Shown here: one piece after another, positions 12,446-24,245 of the stretch
Numbering within the stretch: the first letter of the stretch is position 1
Layout of the letters: every line of letters begins with the position of its first letter
Assembly: GCA_000729835.1 (NCBI GenBank)
Contig: JFHB01000203.1
Coordinates: forward strand, 1 to 54,532
Length of the DNA: 54,532 nt
Source of the DNA: Atkinsonella hypoxylon
Taxonomy: Eukaryota > Ascomycota > Sordariomycetes > Hypocreales > Clavicipitaceae
Direction: 5' to 3'
Notes under the pieces: model-generated
The model's input: the letters and a program-made list of their open reading frames with translations, nothing else
What the model was told of the DNA's origin: nothing
The model's database searches: none
Translations under genes and position numbers: made by a program

Positions 12446-13999
12446 GGCGACATTGACGGAGTGTGTAGGCGAAGCGGAAGCCAGAAGCGCGCTACGCTAT
12501 TGTTGATGAAGTATAAAGCATTACATTAGGGCCATGGAACTGTGACGACTGCTATTGAAGGAATCGAGTCGCGCCTGTTGACCTGAACTAGACGACGCTG
12601 GATGAAGTTGCGTGCCTAGGTACAGGTGTACCCAGGTAGGTAGGTACGGTAGGAGGTACTTAGTAGTGGATGGACAAGGCTGCCCCACTACAAAACAAGT
12701 CAAACTGTGGTGCTACGCTTAGTCGCGCATCTTGGTGGCGGAGACGCGTCGCGTCTGTTAGTAAATTTGCAATTGTAAGCTCAAATAGGTGACCTTGGAG
12801 AGATAGGCCTTCCAGTGGGATGCAAGAATCCGCTGCACGCGCGGAGAAAGCCCTTCCGATGCATGATGTTGCGCTCAACCAAGATGCCTGCCTAGAAACC
12901 GGTGTGATCTACGTCGCACTGGGTGTGTGAAAATCTTTACTTCGGAACATATAGAATCTAGGCAGCTCACGTTGGTTGCATTTCCGATGAGATTTAGAAT
13001 GGACGAGAATCTGTGTATTAATTGACTGACGCCTGGTCTCTTTAGCAACGGCCATTAATTGCCAAATATGTCAATAATAGAGGTCCTTGTTGCAGAAGCG
13101 TGTCTTGGTAAATTCGTCAAGCAAACGCTACTAACAATTTTGAGTCAAGTCATGAAGGCAAGAGCAAGTCTGGTGAGTTCCCTCCCTCGGTGAGAAGTGG
13201 CAAGAACACCCCAGATTGATTACCCATGTCTCCATTTCAGACTCCGTTACTCCGTACGGAGTACTCCTTTGTATTTCACACCGAAATGAGTCATTTACTC
13301 ACATATTTTCAATTTTCCACCAAGCTTCCATCGTGCTTCCCTCTTGCTTGAAGGAAAAACGGACCCAATATCATTCCATCGTGTCCAATTATGACCAGTC
13401 CCATACGCACTGGGACCCTGACCCCCTGATCTATGTGTCATTCTCGGACAGAGCGCAGCTTCGCAGCTCACAAATCCATGGTCAGATTGGGTCAAGTGGG
13501 AACAGATCGTCATTTGTTGTCGACTATTCCGTAGTTTCTATACAGTTCTAGAAACGGATAATTTTCTAACCCTAAAAAATGCAACGCTCTGCAGGATTGT
13601 CACCTAAATATTTGTGCCCTGTTCGTTTCTCTCCACAAACTGAGGGTAAGACTCTGCATGCGATGGTCTGTCGGTGGCACATGCACATGCGCCATTAGTT
13701 AAATAAAATCTGTTATATTTGTCAGCAAAACTTGCTAAACATAATGCAACGAGTCAGGACACCGCCGTTATCGCTTTATTCATTTGTCATACAATAGATC
13801 ATGTGGGTACCACCGGATTTGCCAACGCCAATGTTAGTTACCGAGCCACCACTTGTGCGGCATGCACGGCTACACAATGTTGAGATTGTTATTAGAGTAC
13901 GGAGTATAGTTAACGTTGGGATTATTTGATTTGTGTGGCAAACTCTGTCGACTTGGCGCTATTTGCAGAACCTACTCAAGACAGTCAGTATCGTTATGG
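12446..13999. other. Intergenic, no gene seen
   Basis: Contains the chl4 promoter and then about 1.3 kb without coding signal. Short words typical of the deserts here occur: a CCTAGGTA-type stretch near 12614-12650, a perfect 16-bp palindrome at 13248-13263 and TACGGAGTA at 13898-13906. Confidence 0.6.
13248..13263. repeat. Perfect 16-bp palindrome TACTCCGTACGGAGTA
   Basis: Two opposed copies of the intergenic 9-mer TACGGAGTA overlap here to form a perfect dyad, with a further ACTCCGT just upstream at 13241-13247. Confidence 0.9.
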
Positions 14000-14233
14000 T
14001 TATGCGCTCGCACAATTATATACGACCATACTAGGCTGACTCAATTTGCTGATGACCTCGGTGATGACCGATTCTACTGAATTTGGGCCTGAAAGATTAG
14101 CCTTGATAAACAGGTAGTCTACTTCACCGTCGGTGTCCAATCGCGATACCGGGACAATTTTTGTACCTCTTGTCAGCGAAGACGCGGCAACAGCCATACC
14201 GGTATTTGCGCCGTAAACGAAGATGAGGGAACC
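14000..14233 (-). pseudogene. Fragment of a short-chain dehydrogenase/reductase (SDR)
   Basis: An open frame of about 77 codons reads as the N-terminal Rossmann part of an SDR: a hydrophobic strand with a GANTGMA nucleotide-binding turn, an arginine after the second strand, IKANLSGPNSVESVI, and VVYNCAS, which matches the N(A/C)A strand of SDRs. It is bounded upstream by an in-frame TGA just before the first strand, with no ATG at the usual place, and downstream by TAA at the point where a catalytic half (YxxxK) should begin. I found no continuation nearby. It is best read as a relic of a duplicated or decayed SDR gene. Confidence 0.6.
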
Positions 14234-14319
14234 TCAGAAGACCTCTCAAGAAAACAAGTCGTTGATTCTGCCTAATGGATGCGCAATCGTAGCTCTTCCA
14301 GGCCTACTAGTCTTCCTAT

Positions 14320-14359
14320 GGTCCAGTGGTCCAGTGGTCCAGTGGTCCAGTGGTCCAGG
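14320..14359. repeat. Tandem array of GGTCCAGT (four full units plus a partial)
   Basis: Perfect 8-bp units start at 14320, 14328, 14336 and 14344, followed by GGTCCAGG. It lies about 90 bp beyond the broken 5' end of the SDR fragment. Confidence 0.9.
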
Positions 14360-15273
14360 TGTTTCCGGCGAGGTGAAGCTCACTCTTCGAAGCTGTACAG
14401 CCGTGTAAGTTGATTGGCTGAAATTGTAGCCAAGTCGCGTCTGCCAGCACTTCGCAACGGAGAAACAATTGCATCCAGCCGTTGAGTTCGGTACACAGGC
14501 ATGCGCTTTCTGATTTTCTGGCGGATGAATAAGACAGTTGGAAGCCATTGCATTTAGTTACTAATGTTACAAATTAAGTCTAGCGGACCCGAACAATAAG
14601 TCGTCTTTACTCCTGTTGCACTTCATGTTAGACCTCAAATTGCCGCTCGTTTGGTATCTGCCAGTCCTGGGCCAGCAACAGGTCGAGATAACCCGTCACA
14701 TACAGCTAATGCTATTTCAGTTGATTTCGAGATGTTCCTCAAAGTCATGTAGATTTTCGGCATTCACATTATTGACTTCACCAGTACGATTAGCTTTGAT
14801 TCAGGACTGATGAAAAGGAATGTGGTCTATTTCTTGCTGAAAGTAATCAACATCAAGGCTGGCGACGGTATAAAGCTACTCATAAAGTTGCTGCGAATGA
14901 TGCTGCTGCAATCTGCGACACTTAAACTTGCGCTAGGCTTCACTCCGAAAGCAGCTTATAGCAGTTGATGAAAGAAGGTCTTGTTGTTGGAAGGAAGATC
15001 GTGGTGAAGGTCTTTCCGTCTGTAGTAGGCTTCCTGCTATAGTGATTAATATAGTAGTGATTTATATTATCTCTTATACACCAGAATCTGACCTTCCTTT
15101 TTCCTCGTAGATATAGATTCTCAACACTAGATCTTCTGGAATAAGTATGGTATTAATACTTTATAACCGCATGAACTAATAGGCAAACAAATTGAACATT
15201 CAGTTCTAATTACGGAGTACAAAGAGGCTAAAAATTGTGTCTCCACAGGCCGGCCTCACTGTAAATATGTAAA

Positions 15274-15410
15274 GCGGGAAGCTACGGAGTACACTTCTCC
15301 CTGCTTGCCCTTGCCTTGTGTAAAACACAATTCTCAGGCAAAGCTCCGCTTTCCCTGATAAGTATGGAAGACGGGAAGCTACGCTTTTTCCTGCTTGCCT
15401 TCGCTTTGCG
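15274..15410. repeat. Degenerate direct repeats in the gene desert
   Basis: CGGGAAGCTACG followed by CCTGCTTGCC occurs at 15275-15309 and again at 15372-15399. A shorter related piece (AAGCTCCGCTTTCCCTG) lies between them near 15341-15357. They look like decayed copies of one unit; its origin is not recognised. Confidence 0.6.
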
Positions 15411-17056
15411 CTCGGGTAGACTTTCCTATACCTACCGTACGGCAGGTCATCTTTGGCAATGACTGCCAATTACGTCATGCATGCGTACACTGCCCGCGTT
15501 GACAATCCCGCGAAAATGCAGTTTCCCGAAAATGCGGCCTGGTGCTGAAAGATAATGGCACCGCCCCAAGGACTTTCTGATAAATCTTATTTGCACAGTC
15601 AATCTTCCCCGCAGGCTTGATGGTCAGATGTGCGGGGACCAAGAAAAGTCCGCAGAGAATTCTCAATGGCAGCAGTCTTTCTTTGCGTGAGGAGGATTTA
15701 ACGATTCAATAAATTAAAAGGAAACTTGGAAGCCTCTTTTAAAAATGGGTTAGTTCATTCCACTCCAATTGGGCGGCGGCCGTCATAGCCACCATATCGT
15801 TCTCTTCCTGGGAACTGGTGAGAGAGATAGTGTTGTTTCGCGGGAGCTGCTCTGTTGCACCGCATACCACTGGTCATTACGCGGCCATGACAATGAAGTA
15901 AGGCGTTATTACCAGCAATTCGAGAGAGTCGGCACGTTTTCCTTGAGCGGTTCAGACATATTATAGAAGCAATCGAGGCGTTTTCTAGTGACTCGGAATA
16001 TGGAACAGGCCCGTTTGGTCCTGGGTGAAAGTCAGAAAGTATGCCATGGCATGATATGCTGACCAGCTGGTCTCTAATTCCCGTTATCAAATTCAAAGGG
16101 CTACATCGTCAGCGAAATGCCAGCTAGATGCACTCTTCTCCGCCCAGGGGGAGCTAGCTCAGCATGCGGTCTCTCATCGAGTTTCTTGGTAAGAATGAGA
16201 GTTTCTACAATAGACCGATATCTAGTGTCTTTAGTGCCTAGTTCAACCGCGGCCTCACATAAACCCGACATGCCTTTGAGACGCCAAATTCACCCTAAAA
16301 GCCGCAGGACTTTTCTCTTCATATGCGTGGAAGGTCTTTTTGGGATCTTTTGAAACGTAGTATACGGAGCATACAGCTCTGCTCTTTTGGGCAAATGTGC
16401 GGAGCCGATTGATTTGTTTTTTCGGTTAAACACAAAAATAGGCAAAGCAGCCGATGTCTTTCTGTCGTGCAAACTGCAATTATGTCAATATTGCCGCAGG
16501 TCACGCCGAGGGAACCATGCCGTCTTCGTCTCCCGCGCAGCCGCCAAGCTAGGGAGGGCCATGAGCAGGGTCTGTATTCTGCAGACTAGCGCCCAATGGC
16601 CCGGGTGGTGATTGGAGTAAAATGTCCTGGTCGTGGCGCGATGCTCAGGTAGTAGTTCAGTCAGGCAAAGCTAGCTGACTGAAGTCCGCAATTCCGCTAG
16701 GTAGGGACATCTATTAGGCGTCATTGAGGGGAATGTTCGCAGGGTGGAGTGGACGAACTCACCCTTGGCGCCCCCAAGTACGCCCAGAGCGCAGGGATCA
16801 TGTCTATCTGCACATACCATGGGTACGGAGTTAATAGTGGGATAAACTGGTCCCGCCCCATGCCTGATATCTCCAGACGGGGACTATGATTGGTCGAGAT
16901 GACTAATGCGCGCATAGGTTATCCTACCCTACGGAGTAGGAAGGTAAGGTAAAACAATTCCGTGTGCAGCGTAGACCCGGTCACCGTATTGTACTCCGTA
17001 GTGTCCCTCGGCTGGGCCCCTTGGTTCAAAAAAGCCCGCACGACTGATTATTAATA

Positions 17057-17454
17057 ATGCATCGGACCAGGACTTCTCTTCCGTCAATTCGCAACTGTCA
17101 TCATCTTGTTCCCATCACCAGATTGATCTATCGTCGCCAGGCCATTCACTTGCGACATATCCAATTCGCGCAGCGATACCGAATCCAAATCTGTCTGCTT
17201 TCGACTTTTGCGCACACCTCCGCTCGCTATCGCGATTTTGCGGCCCGGTTACCTCGACATATACCACTCGCCACACTTTGTCGTTCACTCCAAACGCAAA
17301 TCATCGACGAAACAAAGAGGGCCAGATTGAAAGTCGCTCGAGTCCCATCACCGACGGGCAGTCACAGGAGTAATTATATATTACTCGTGACGGCGACTAA
17401 ATTCAAAACAAACCAATTTGTCTATTACGACTTACCTGCTACCATCACCCCATA
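17057..17454 (+). promoter_or_regulatory. ATG-depleted leader of the bZIP gene with an overlapping upstream frame
   Basis: From 17060 to 17454 I find no ATG on the + strand. The ATG at 17057 opens a 132-codon frame that ends with TAA at 17453-17455, overlapping the bZIP ATG by one base (TAATG). If transcription starts upstream of 17057, this is a long uORF that could allow termination-reinitiation. If it starts downstream, the leader is simply ATG-free. The encoded peptide resembles no known family. Confidence 0.4.
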
Positions 17455-18939
17455 ATGTCGACATACAACGGGCGACACGGTCCCAACGTGTCCGCATACC
17501 TTCGCGACCTCAACACTATCAGTCCTCAGGACACCACCACTACCGCTGCTGAGGATGGCTTCAACATAGAAGACGACCTTGCTCTCTTCACAAACACACA
17601 GTTCTTCGATTTTGACTCTGGCCAGAACACAGACTTCCAGGCACAGCCTGTCAAGGTCGATGTTGACTCCACGAGACACAACTCGTCGACACCTGAAGAT
17701 GTCACCTCCGCCCAAACAACTATCGGCGACATGTCTACTTTGGATTTTATGTCAAGTGAGTTATGATCTTATCTTCATCTGCTTACTCTCATGCTCTTCT
17801 GTCCTGCCCATGACTGCACCTTGCGTAATGTGTGCAGAATCTCGATAGACTTGTCTCACTCACTCGAGCACCCTCTGGTGGGGTCCTGAGGCGTATATCA
17901 TGATCTGTTTAATGCACAAACCACACAATATGCACGCTCTTACCCTCTCAGCCTCTCCAAATCTACCAACACCACCATCACCACCACCACCAGCAAAGCA
18001 AACTCTCGCGCCCTGTGTCTGTGCTCTATTTCCCCCCTCCTCCCCCCCCCCGAGAGCCTCGGAACCGTTCATGTGTCAGAAGTGGGGCAAATGTGGGGTT
18101 GCGCCCGATTACAAATGGTGGGCGATGGTGCAATTTCTCGTGATTGTCCCGCGCGCGACTCTGCAACCGGCAGTGACCCAGCGTCATTGCCCGTTTCGTG
18201 CAGCGATTAACTCGACGCCGGGCTTCTCTTGGTGGACTGCATCCCTCCCTCTCACGAGAAAGACGATATGACAGTCACGTTTCACCCTTTTTTTTCCCCC
18301 TCGCCTTTGTGCGAATGCAATTCTTGGAGTTATCAGAGACATCATGTCCATGTTAGATGACGGCGGACTAACACCACGTGATCTCTACTAGGCGATTTCA
18401 ACTTTACTGATTTCAACAACGCCTATGCTGTTCCACCCATGAATGGCTTCCAAGATCCATCGGAGGGGTTCCAGCCCCTTCAGCCTAATCAGGCCCATGT
18501 CCAGATTCTCCATCAGCAGCCCCAGTTCCGTCAAGGCAATGCCCGCGCTGGAGACAAGAGGAAGCCGGAGGCCGTGTCTACTGCCACCCCTACTCCTAGC
18601 CAGCAGATGAACTTTGAAGAGGCATCTCGTATCGCCGCAGAAGAGGACAAGCGCCGCCGAAACACTGCTGCGAGCGCGCGCTTTCGCATTAAGAAGAAGC
18701 AGCGGGAGCAGGCTCTGGAGAAGTCGGCCAAGGAGATGACCGAGAAGGTTACGGCTTTGGAGAACAGGATTTCTCAGCTGGAGACAGAGAACAAGTGGCT
18801 TAAGAACTTGCTTGTTGAGAAGAACGAGGGCAGCGATGACATCACTGCCCTATGGAAAGAATTCACAAAGCATGCCAGCGAGAAGACCAAGGCCGCTGCC
18901 GAGTCTTCTGTCACAGAGCCCATCAAGGACGAGCGATGA
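17455..18939 (+). CDS. bZIP transcription factor of the CYS3/MetR/Zip1 type
   Basis: Proposed exons are 17455-17755 and 18392-18939 (282 aa). The C-terminal third is a bZIP: basic region about 186-205 with the signature NTAASARFR, then a zipper with L209, M216, L223, L230 and L237. The extended identity after the basic region (KKKQREQALEKSAKEM, ETENKWLKNLL) is that of the sulfur and stress regulators Neurospora CYS3, Aspergillus MetR and fission-yeast Zip1, rather than of GCN4/CPC1. The N-terminal half is acidic and Gln/Pro-rich, as in an activation domain. The single intron is 636 bp, far longer than any other here. It splits a serine codon, and reading on past the donor gives a stop within three codons. 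Target genes cannot be told from this window. Confidence 0.85.
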
Positions 18940-19637
18940 CTCAAGGCTTAGGACTGCGAATTTGTGATTCTTCTTTCTCTTCCGCTTCCTCTCTTTCCTT
19001 TTTCTTTCTCTTTCGTGGAGAGCAATTGTTGGATTTTAATTGACGGTATGACATTACGATGACATGTAGGGGTGGTACTTGTGGCTGGGGGGCGCAAAAC
19101 AACATCGTGCTCAAGAGGCGTTTTTAGCAGGCGCTGGCGTTCTTTTTCTGGGATACAAATGGTTTCTGTACACACAATATGGGGGGCAGTTTGCTACAGC
19201 GTGTAGGCGAGACAAGGTGGTCCTTCGGCCTGGGATAGGAGCATATACATACATCTAGATGATATCGATGGTTGTTTGCATATCTAAGTAGTTTGCAATG
19301 CCTGATGCCCGTTAATAGGCTTCTTCACTGCTAGTCCGTCTGCAAGGGCTGATAGTTATTCGTGGATGCCGTTGTGAATCTATGCCGTGAATGCAGACGT
19401 CTAGCGAGTATACAATGTACAGGCGACGCGCTGCAATCGTCACAATTTCTGTGCTTTCGCAATGCCATCATTTTCATCCACTCGTAGTAGTGACTGCAAG
19501 TGAATGTTCAACGGCGTCCATCTCGGTCCCCCACAGCCTCAGTCGTTACCATCCTCGCCCAGTATGTCAACATCTTGCGCTCAACCACCCACGTTGAATC
19601 GTCACAAGATGCCGCATCCTATGATCCCGTCAAGTCC
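18940..19637. other. Convergent 3' intergenic region
   Basis: Lies between the stop codons of the bZIP gene and the small mitochondrial-type gene. The pyrimidine-rich start (18967-19014) is probably 3' UTR. No further gene is seen. Confidence 0.6.
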
Positions 19638-20012
19638 CTACTTCTCAGTCCCTTCCTCCCCCCTTGCCTTCTTCAGCGCATCCAGCCGTTCCTTATTCCT
19701 CTTCCCCAGCACCCTCAGCGTATTCTCCTTCTCAATAGGCTCCATCTCTGCCCAGTTCCCGATCCTAGACATTGTCCCATCGAGGTTGACGACCAGCGGA
19801 CCTAGTTGATCTAGCTTGACTGTCGCCCCGCCCCCTGAGACGTCGAGTGTGGTGGTTCCTTCTCCGGGGGCGGGCAGGGCCCTTTCCGGCGGTACGGTCT
19901 TGTCGGACGTATCTGTGGGTGCGTCTTCTTTCGTGGAGAAGGCGGATGTTTGTTGGGGAAGCGACATTGCGGGTGGTTTTGCGAGACGTGTGCGGATCAG
20001 TCGAGAGAGCAT
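19638..20012 (-). CDS. Small fungal protein with a mitochondrial-type presequence, function unknown
   Basis: Intronless, 124 aa from the ATG at 20012. The N-terminus (MLSRLIRTRLAKPP) is an Arg-rich amphipathic helix without acidic residues, typical of matrix targeting. The middle is Pro/Thr-rich. The C-terminal 45 residues carry a block I recognise as conserved in small fungal proteins: VVNLDGTMSRIGNW, then E..NTLRVLGKRNKERL. I cannot name a function. An upstream frame extends further 5' but only through low-complexity and repeat-encoded residues, so the internal ATG is preferred. A pentanucleotide array sits 13 bases upstream of the start. Confidence 0.72.
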   Translation of the reverse strand: MLSRLIRTRLAKPPAMSLPQQTSAFSTKEDAPTDTSDKTVPPERALPAPGEGTTTLDVSGGGATVKLDQLGPLVVNLDGTMSRIGNWAEMEPIEKENTLRVLGKRNKERLDALKKARGEEGTEK

Positions 20013-22144
20013 TGCTTTGCTTTCGCTGTGCTGTGCTGTGCTGTGCTGTGCTGTGCTGTGCTGTGCTTGCGAGCTTATATGGGGGATGGAGGATGACGAC
20101 GGTATTCCATGGAAGCTTCCAGCTTGGTGGAGAAGGGGGGAGGAAAGTGGTGCGGTGGTTTGACAGTGATTGTTGGATGGACAAGTGATTGGTATGGTCT
20201 TTTGGCGGGGATGAGGTAGGATTACTGCTTGATGCAATGTTTTGATATCCGTGGGAGTTAGGTTTTTTTTTTTTTTTTTTTTTTCGGTGGTTATGGTTTT
20301 TAGATGGCCGCGCTTGGGACTGTCGTTGCGTTGGACGAGCCCCACTGCTTTACCTGGTGCATCGCGATATGTTTGCGATCATATATATTTTTTTCCCTAC
20401 TAAGCTTAGATACAAGAAAGCGTCTGGTGCAAGTGCTGACGGTAATTGGGAATTATGGATACTTTGATGACTTTCCTTTAAGCTGGGAAAAATAGTGTGA
20501 CTGGCCTTCGATCAGTTCCAGCACAAAGACAAGCATTGTACTCCGTACTGTCGTCGTGATTGCGAGAGACATGAGCAGTCAGGAAAATCACCTCGACGAA
20601 GCCGGAGGCATTCGCTAAATTCCAGTATGAGCCTGAAAATGACCTCGACATAAGTTCGATCGAATCGAGTCCGTCTGGGCAGACCGCGAATTCGGCAGCC
20701 ACACATGCTACATCGCGCGCTGTGCCGCAGTCTCAGCCACGACTTCTGCACAACACGACACATTTCCCGAATGTAGTGCAACGCTGCACCAAGTACAGAT
20801 CATGTACCCCGTACGGATACACCTTGCGCAAAAGCTGGCGCAAAGGAACCCTTGTCTCGTATCACATTCTTGGAGGCCGCCAAACTTGGCACGAGATGAT
20901 GCCGGTTTTGCCGGTGTTCCAAGTCAAAGCAGTGCGCTGCTCGGGATGAGAATTTCGAGGACGAGGCTGAAGCTGTCCATTCGAATACAGAACCGGGATG
21001 ATTGCCGCAGCACGAAAATAAAGCAGGCTTCTTTTAATTAACGGTTGAGCATGGACCATCTCGAACTTCGAGCTGCAGAGCAAACTTTGGGATGTCTCGA
21101 GTCTGGTCTACAGCAGTGCAGCCGCCTGGGGCGAGTCCTGAATCTTTGTATCATTGTGACGACGATGATGAGGTGAAGTCCTTTGCGGCATTTTTGATGG
21201 GCAAAAGACATGACGCTCAAAGATTAGGAATCCATGGCAGTGTCTCGCCTGGCGTGCCGAGTTGCCGTATGGTGTCTCAGCAAGCGAGAGGGCCAGCTGA
21301 CATGGATTGACACGCAACTGGGTGACATCTGGCCGCCGGTACTTGATCGGCGTGTGCAACGCCGTACTTGGCTGGGTACCGTCTGCTCAGTATGCTCTGG
21401 CTCGCTCACTGGTGGCTCCCTGTTTTTTATCTTGTTTCATTTTATTTTCAATTGTTCCTCTATTTTTATAATATCTATCCAATCCAGCCGCATCCCTTGG
21501 AGAAGTGCCGGAATTATTCGTGTTCGATAGCTGTGCGTGATGAAACCAGCAGCAATTGGCCCAGCTCAACTCAACTGTTCATGATTTCGGCCAAGCCGTC
21601 CCTCGCCCTCGCCCTCGCCCTCGTCCTCGTCCTCGCCCACGCAACGCGACGCCGCCCTTCAATTCAGACGCAACGGTCCAGGGCGATCTTTGGAAGGCTT
21701 GGCCGCAACAGCCTGCGCCAGCTGGTAATACTTGTTTATTGTTCTGTGTTTCGCCCCTGAGTGTGCAAGGAGAAAATTCGCGGCCACTGGACTGGGAGCA
21801 CAAGTCGATCAGTCACCAGACGCATCTCCACTCCCAGGCTTGTATTGAGTACCGCATCCCTCTTCAAGTCTCAAGTCAAGGCGAGTGACAGAAAGACAGA
21901 TAGACAGACAGACGACTGGAGCTAGAGCTAGTGCCAATTGTAAAGTGCCCGAAGCTGCGCAGCTCTCCACTTAGCGAACAGCTCCCCCTTCCTTAGTGGC
22001 AGTTTTTATTAAAAGCCCTTCTTGCTCTTCCTCACAATCTGGGCCTTTCGACCTGTCTGGGTACGTGGACGACGGCTGCAGAAACCGCATCGCTGTGCCT
22101 TGACATCGCGACGAAGCTCGTCTGTTTGATTTTGACCATCCACC
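20013..22144. other. Intergenic, about 2.1 kb, no gene seen
   Basis: Apart from the pentanucleotide array it holds a poly-T run (20264-20283), TACTCCGTA at 20539-20547, a CCCTCG/TCCTCG hexamer array at about 21598-21640 and an ACAGACAG-type stretch at about 21888-21914. Longest frames lack motifs. The final part is the promoter and leader of the aminotransferase gene. Confidence 0.6.
20026..20065. repeat. Perfect pentanucleotide array, (CTGTG)8
   Basis: Eight perfect units. On the coding strand of the small gene it reads (CACAG)8, in the 5' leader immediately before the ATG. Each unit contains a CAG, so the array also offers a ladder of potential 3' splice sites. Confidence 0.95.
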
Positions 22145-24245
22145 ATGTTTAGCGGCCGCAAATTCTCTTTCAACCGCCATACGGGCGCGCCAAAGCCTCG
22201 AGCTCGGCGATTCAGCAACGCCGAACCTGGCGTGAACGGTAAGCCTGCTTAGCCTGTCTACTGGATTTGCCTTGAAAATCTTGAAATCCACACTTCCTCC
22301 GTGAGCTGCTTCCTGGAGGACTTCCATCCTTCTGTACTCGCGACGCCGCGATCTTGGCAGGGTTTCTAAGACTATTGCTGAGACATTGGCTGTTACCCCT
22401 CCCTCCCCTGCACCCGCTGCGGACTTGTTACTGCAAGTGACAGGAAGACGGATTACCCCTCCGTGGCCGCCCCTCCAAAAACAAAAAAAAAAAAAGAGGC
22501 AAAAAAAAAAGGAGACTAGACAGTTGCCAGTCCATAGATCCCGTTGCTAATGGTGCTACTTAGAGGTTCAATCCAAGGTCCATCGCCAGTTCCGTAATGC
22601 CCATGAAGGTCACCTTCCCCATGCCGGCCTCGATGCCAGCAGAGCTTCCACTGGCGTTATTTGGTGCACGGAGCGAGCCGCTGAGCTTGGCTTCTTTGAT
22701 GACCCGGATGCCTGGGCCAATCTCGGTCAGGGCGCTCCTGAAGTAGAGGATGATATTGCTGGCTGTTTCAAGCGCCCCGAGACCATTGACATCTCCGTCG
22801 CCGCCCGAGAGTACGGTCCCACCGCCGGAATCAAACCGCTACGAGAGGCCGTCGCCAAGCTGTACAATGAGATGCATCGTCAGGGCAAGAAGAGCCAGTA
22901 CACCTGGGAGAACGTGGCCATTGTTCCAGGCGGCCGTGCCGGATTGATCCGAATTGCTGCAGTGCTAGGCAACTCCTACCTCAGTTTCTTCTTGCCCGAC
23001 TACACTGCCTACAATGAAATGCTGAGTTTGTTCAAAAATGTGCGGTTGCCTTGGCCATGTTTCGGGCATTTCTGGGCAGGGAACTCATCGAGAACAAGCT
23101 ATCAATGAGCTAATATGAGGTGTTTTTCTAGTTTGCGGCTATACCCGTCCCTCTGTCAGAAGAGGATGGTTACCATATCCACCCCGACAAGATTGCCGAG
23201 GAAATCTCCCGCGGTACCTCTGTGATCCTCACCTCAAATCCCCGAAATCCTACCGGCCGTGTCGTGGCCAACCCCGAGCTGGCAGAGATCCAGGACATTT
23301 GTCGTGGTCGTGCTACCTTGATCAGCGATGAGTTCTACTCCGGATACAACTACACGAGCAACTGCGACGGCACTACCATTTCGGCGGCTGAGAACGTAGA
23401 GGATGTGGACGAAGACGATGTCTTGATTATTGACGGTCTGACCAAGCGATTCCGTCTCCCTGGATGGCGGATTGCCTGGATTCTAGGACCCAAGGGTACG
23501 TGCACGACTAGCAGCATGCTGATGACGATGTTGAAGCTAACCTTGGTATTCAGAATATATCTCGGCGTATGTTTCGAGCTTGTTGTCAATAGGCCATCAT
23601 GTCACTAACATGAACGCAGTATTGGATCATGCGGTAGCTATTTGGATGGCGGTGCATGTCACGCTTTCCAAGATGCTGCTATTCCCATGTTGGACCCAAC
23701 CCTCGTCCAGACCGAGATGATCCACCTGCAGCGCCACTTTAGGGTACGTTCGTTTCATGACTCAGATCGATGTATCAATACTCATCTAACTGATCTTCTT
23801 CTAGGACAAGCGGGATTTTGTTGTTCGTCGCCTTCGTGAGATGGGCTTCGTCATCAAATACGTACCAGACTCAACGTTTTACCTGTACGTCAAGTCAAAC
23901 CTTTACGACGGACACGGTGAAGTCGCATACTAAGAATAACAGATGGTTGAACCTCGAGGGCCTACCCGAGAGCATTGCAGATGGTCTCAACTTCTTCCAG
24001 GCATGTCTCGAGGAAAAGGTCATTGTCGTGCCTGGCATCTTCTTCGACCTGAACCCGTCAAGACGTCGAGACCTGTTTGACAGCCCGTGCCATCACTTTG
24101 TGCGATTCTCTTATGGCCCGAGAATGGATGTGCTGAGGATGGGATTGGACGGCATCGAGAGGGTCGTTATCAAGTATGTTATTGGTCCAACCATCGCGTG
24201 AATCACAACTAACATTTACCTAGACACAAAAAGGCGGCGGAATAA
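22145..24245 (+). CDS. Fold-type I PLP-dependent aminotransferase (class I/II)
   Basis: Proposed exons are 22145-22238, 22564-23039, 23132-23495, 23554-23566, 23620-23743, 23805-23884, 23943-24173 and 24224-24245, keeping phase throughout (467 aa). Motifs seen are GPTAGIKPLREAVAKLYNEM, the cofactor-binding turn VPGGRAGL, NPRNPTG (226-232), D256 and Y259 in SDEFYSGY, the Schiff-base lysine K295 in DGLTKRFRLPGWR, and a carboxylate-binding arginine in FVRFSYGPRMD. Substrate is not evident; the family includes aspartate, aromatic and ACC-synthase-like members. Exon 4 is only 13 nt. The first exon is least certain: it is chosen because exon 2 has no usable ATG and the phase fits, at the cost of a 325-bp intron with poly-A tracts. 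Tail-to-tail with rlp24. Confidence 0.85.

Larger units (their letters stand above)
14234..17454. other. Gene-poor interval, about 3.2 kb
   Basis: No coding region is supported. It holds an 8-mer tandem array (14320-14359), degenerate repeats at 15274-15410, and exact TACGGAGTA words at 15211, 15283, 16930 and 16992. The last 400 bases are the presumed leader of the bZIP gene. Confidence 0.6.

Noticed and set aside
14020..14031. ATACGACCATAC, resembling the start of fungal 5S rRNA
   Set aside because: Only about 12 bases match. The internal control region and the 3' complementary end are absent, and the site lies within the SDR fragment frame.
14320..14359. Tandem 8-mer array as a CRISPR-like structure
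   Set aside because: Units are contiguous with no spacers; this is a eukaryotic microsatellite.
21556..21888. Pro-Arg repeat ORF
   Set aside because: Its coding appearance comes only from a CCCTCG hexamer array; no conserved domain or splice context.
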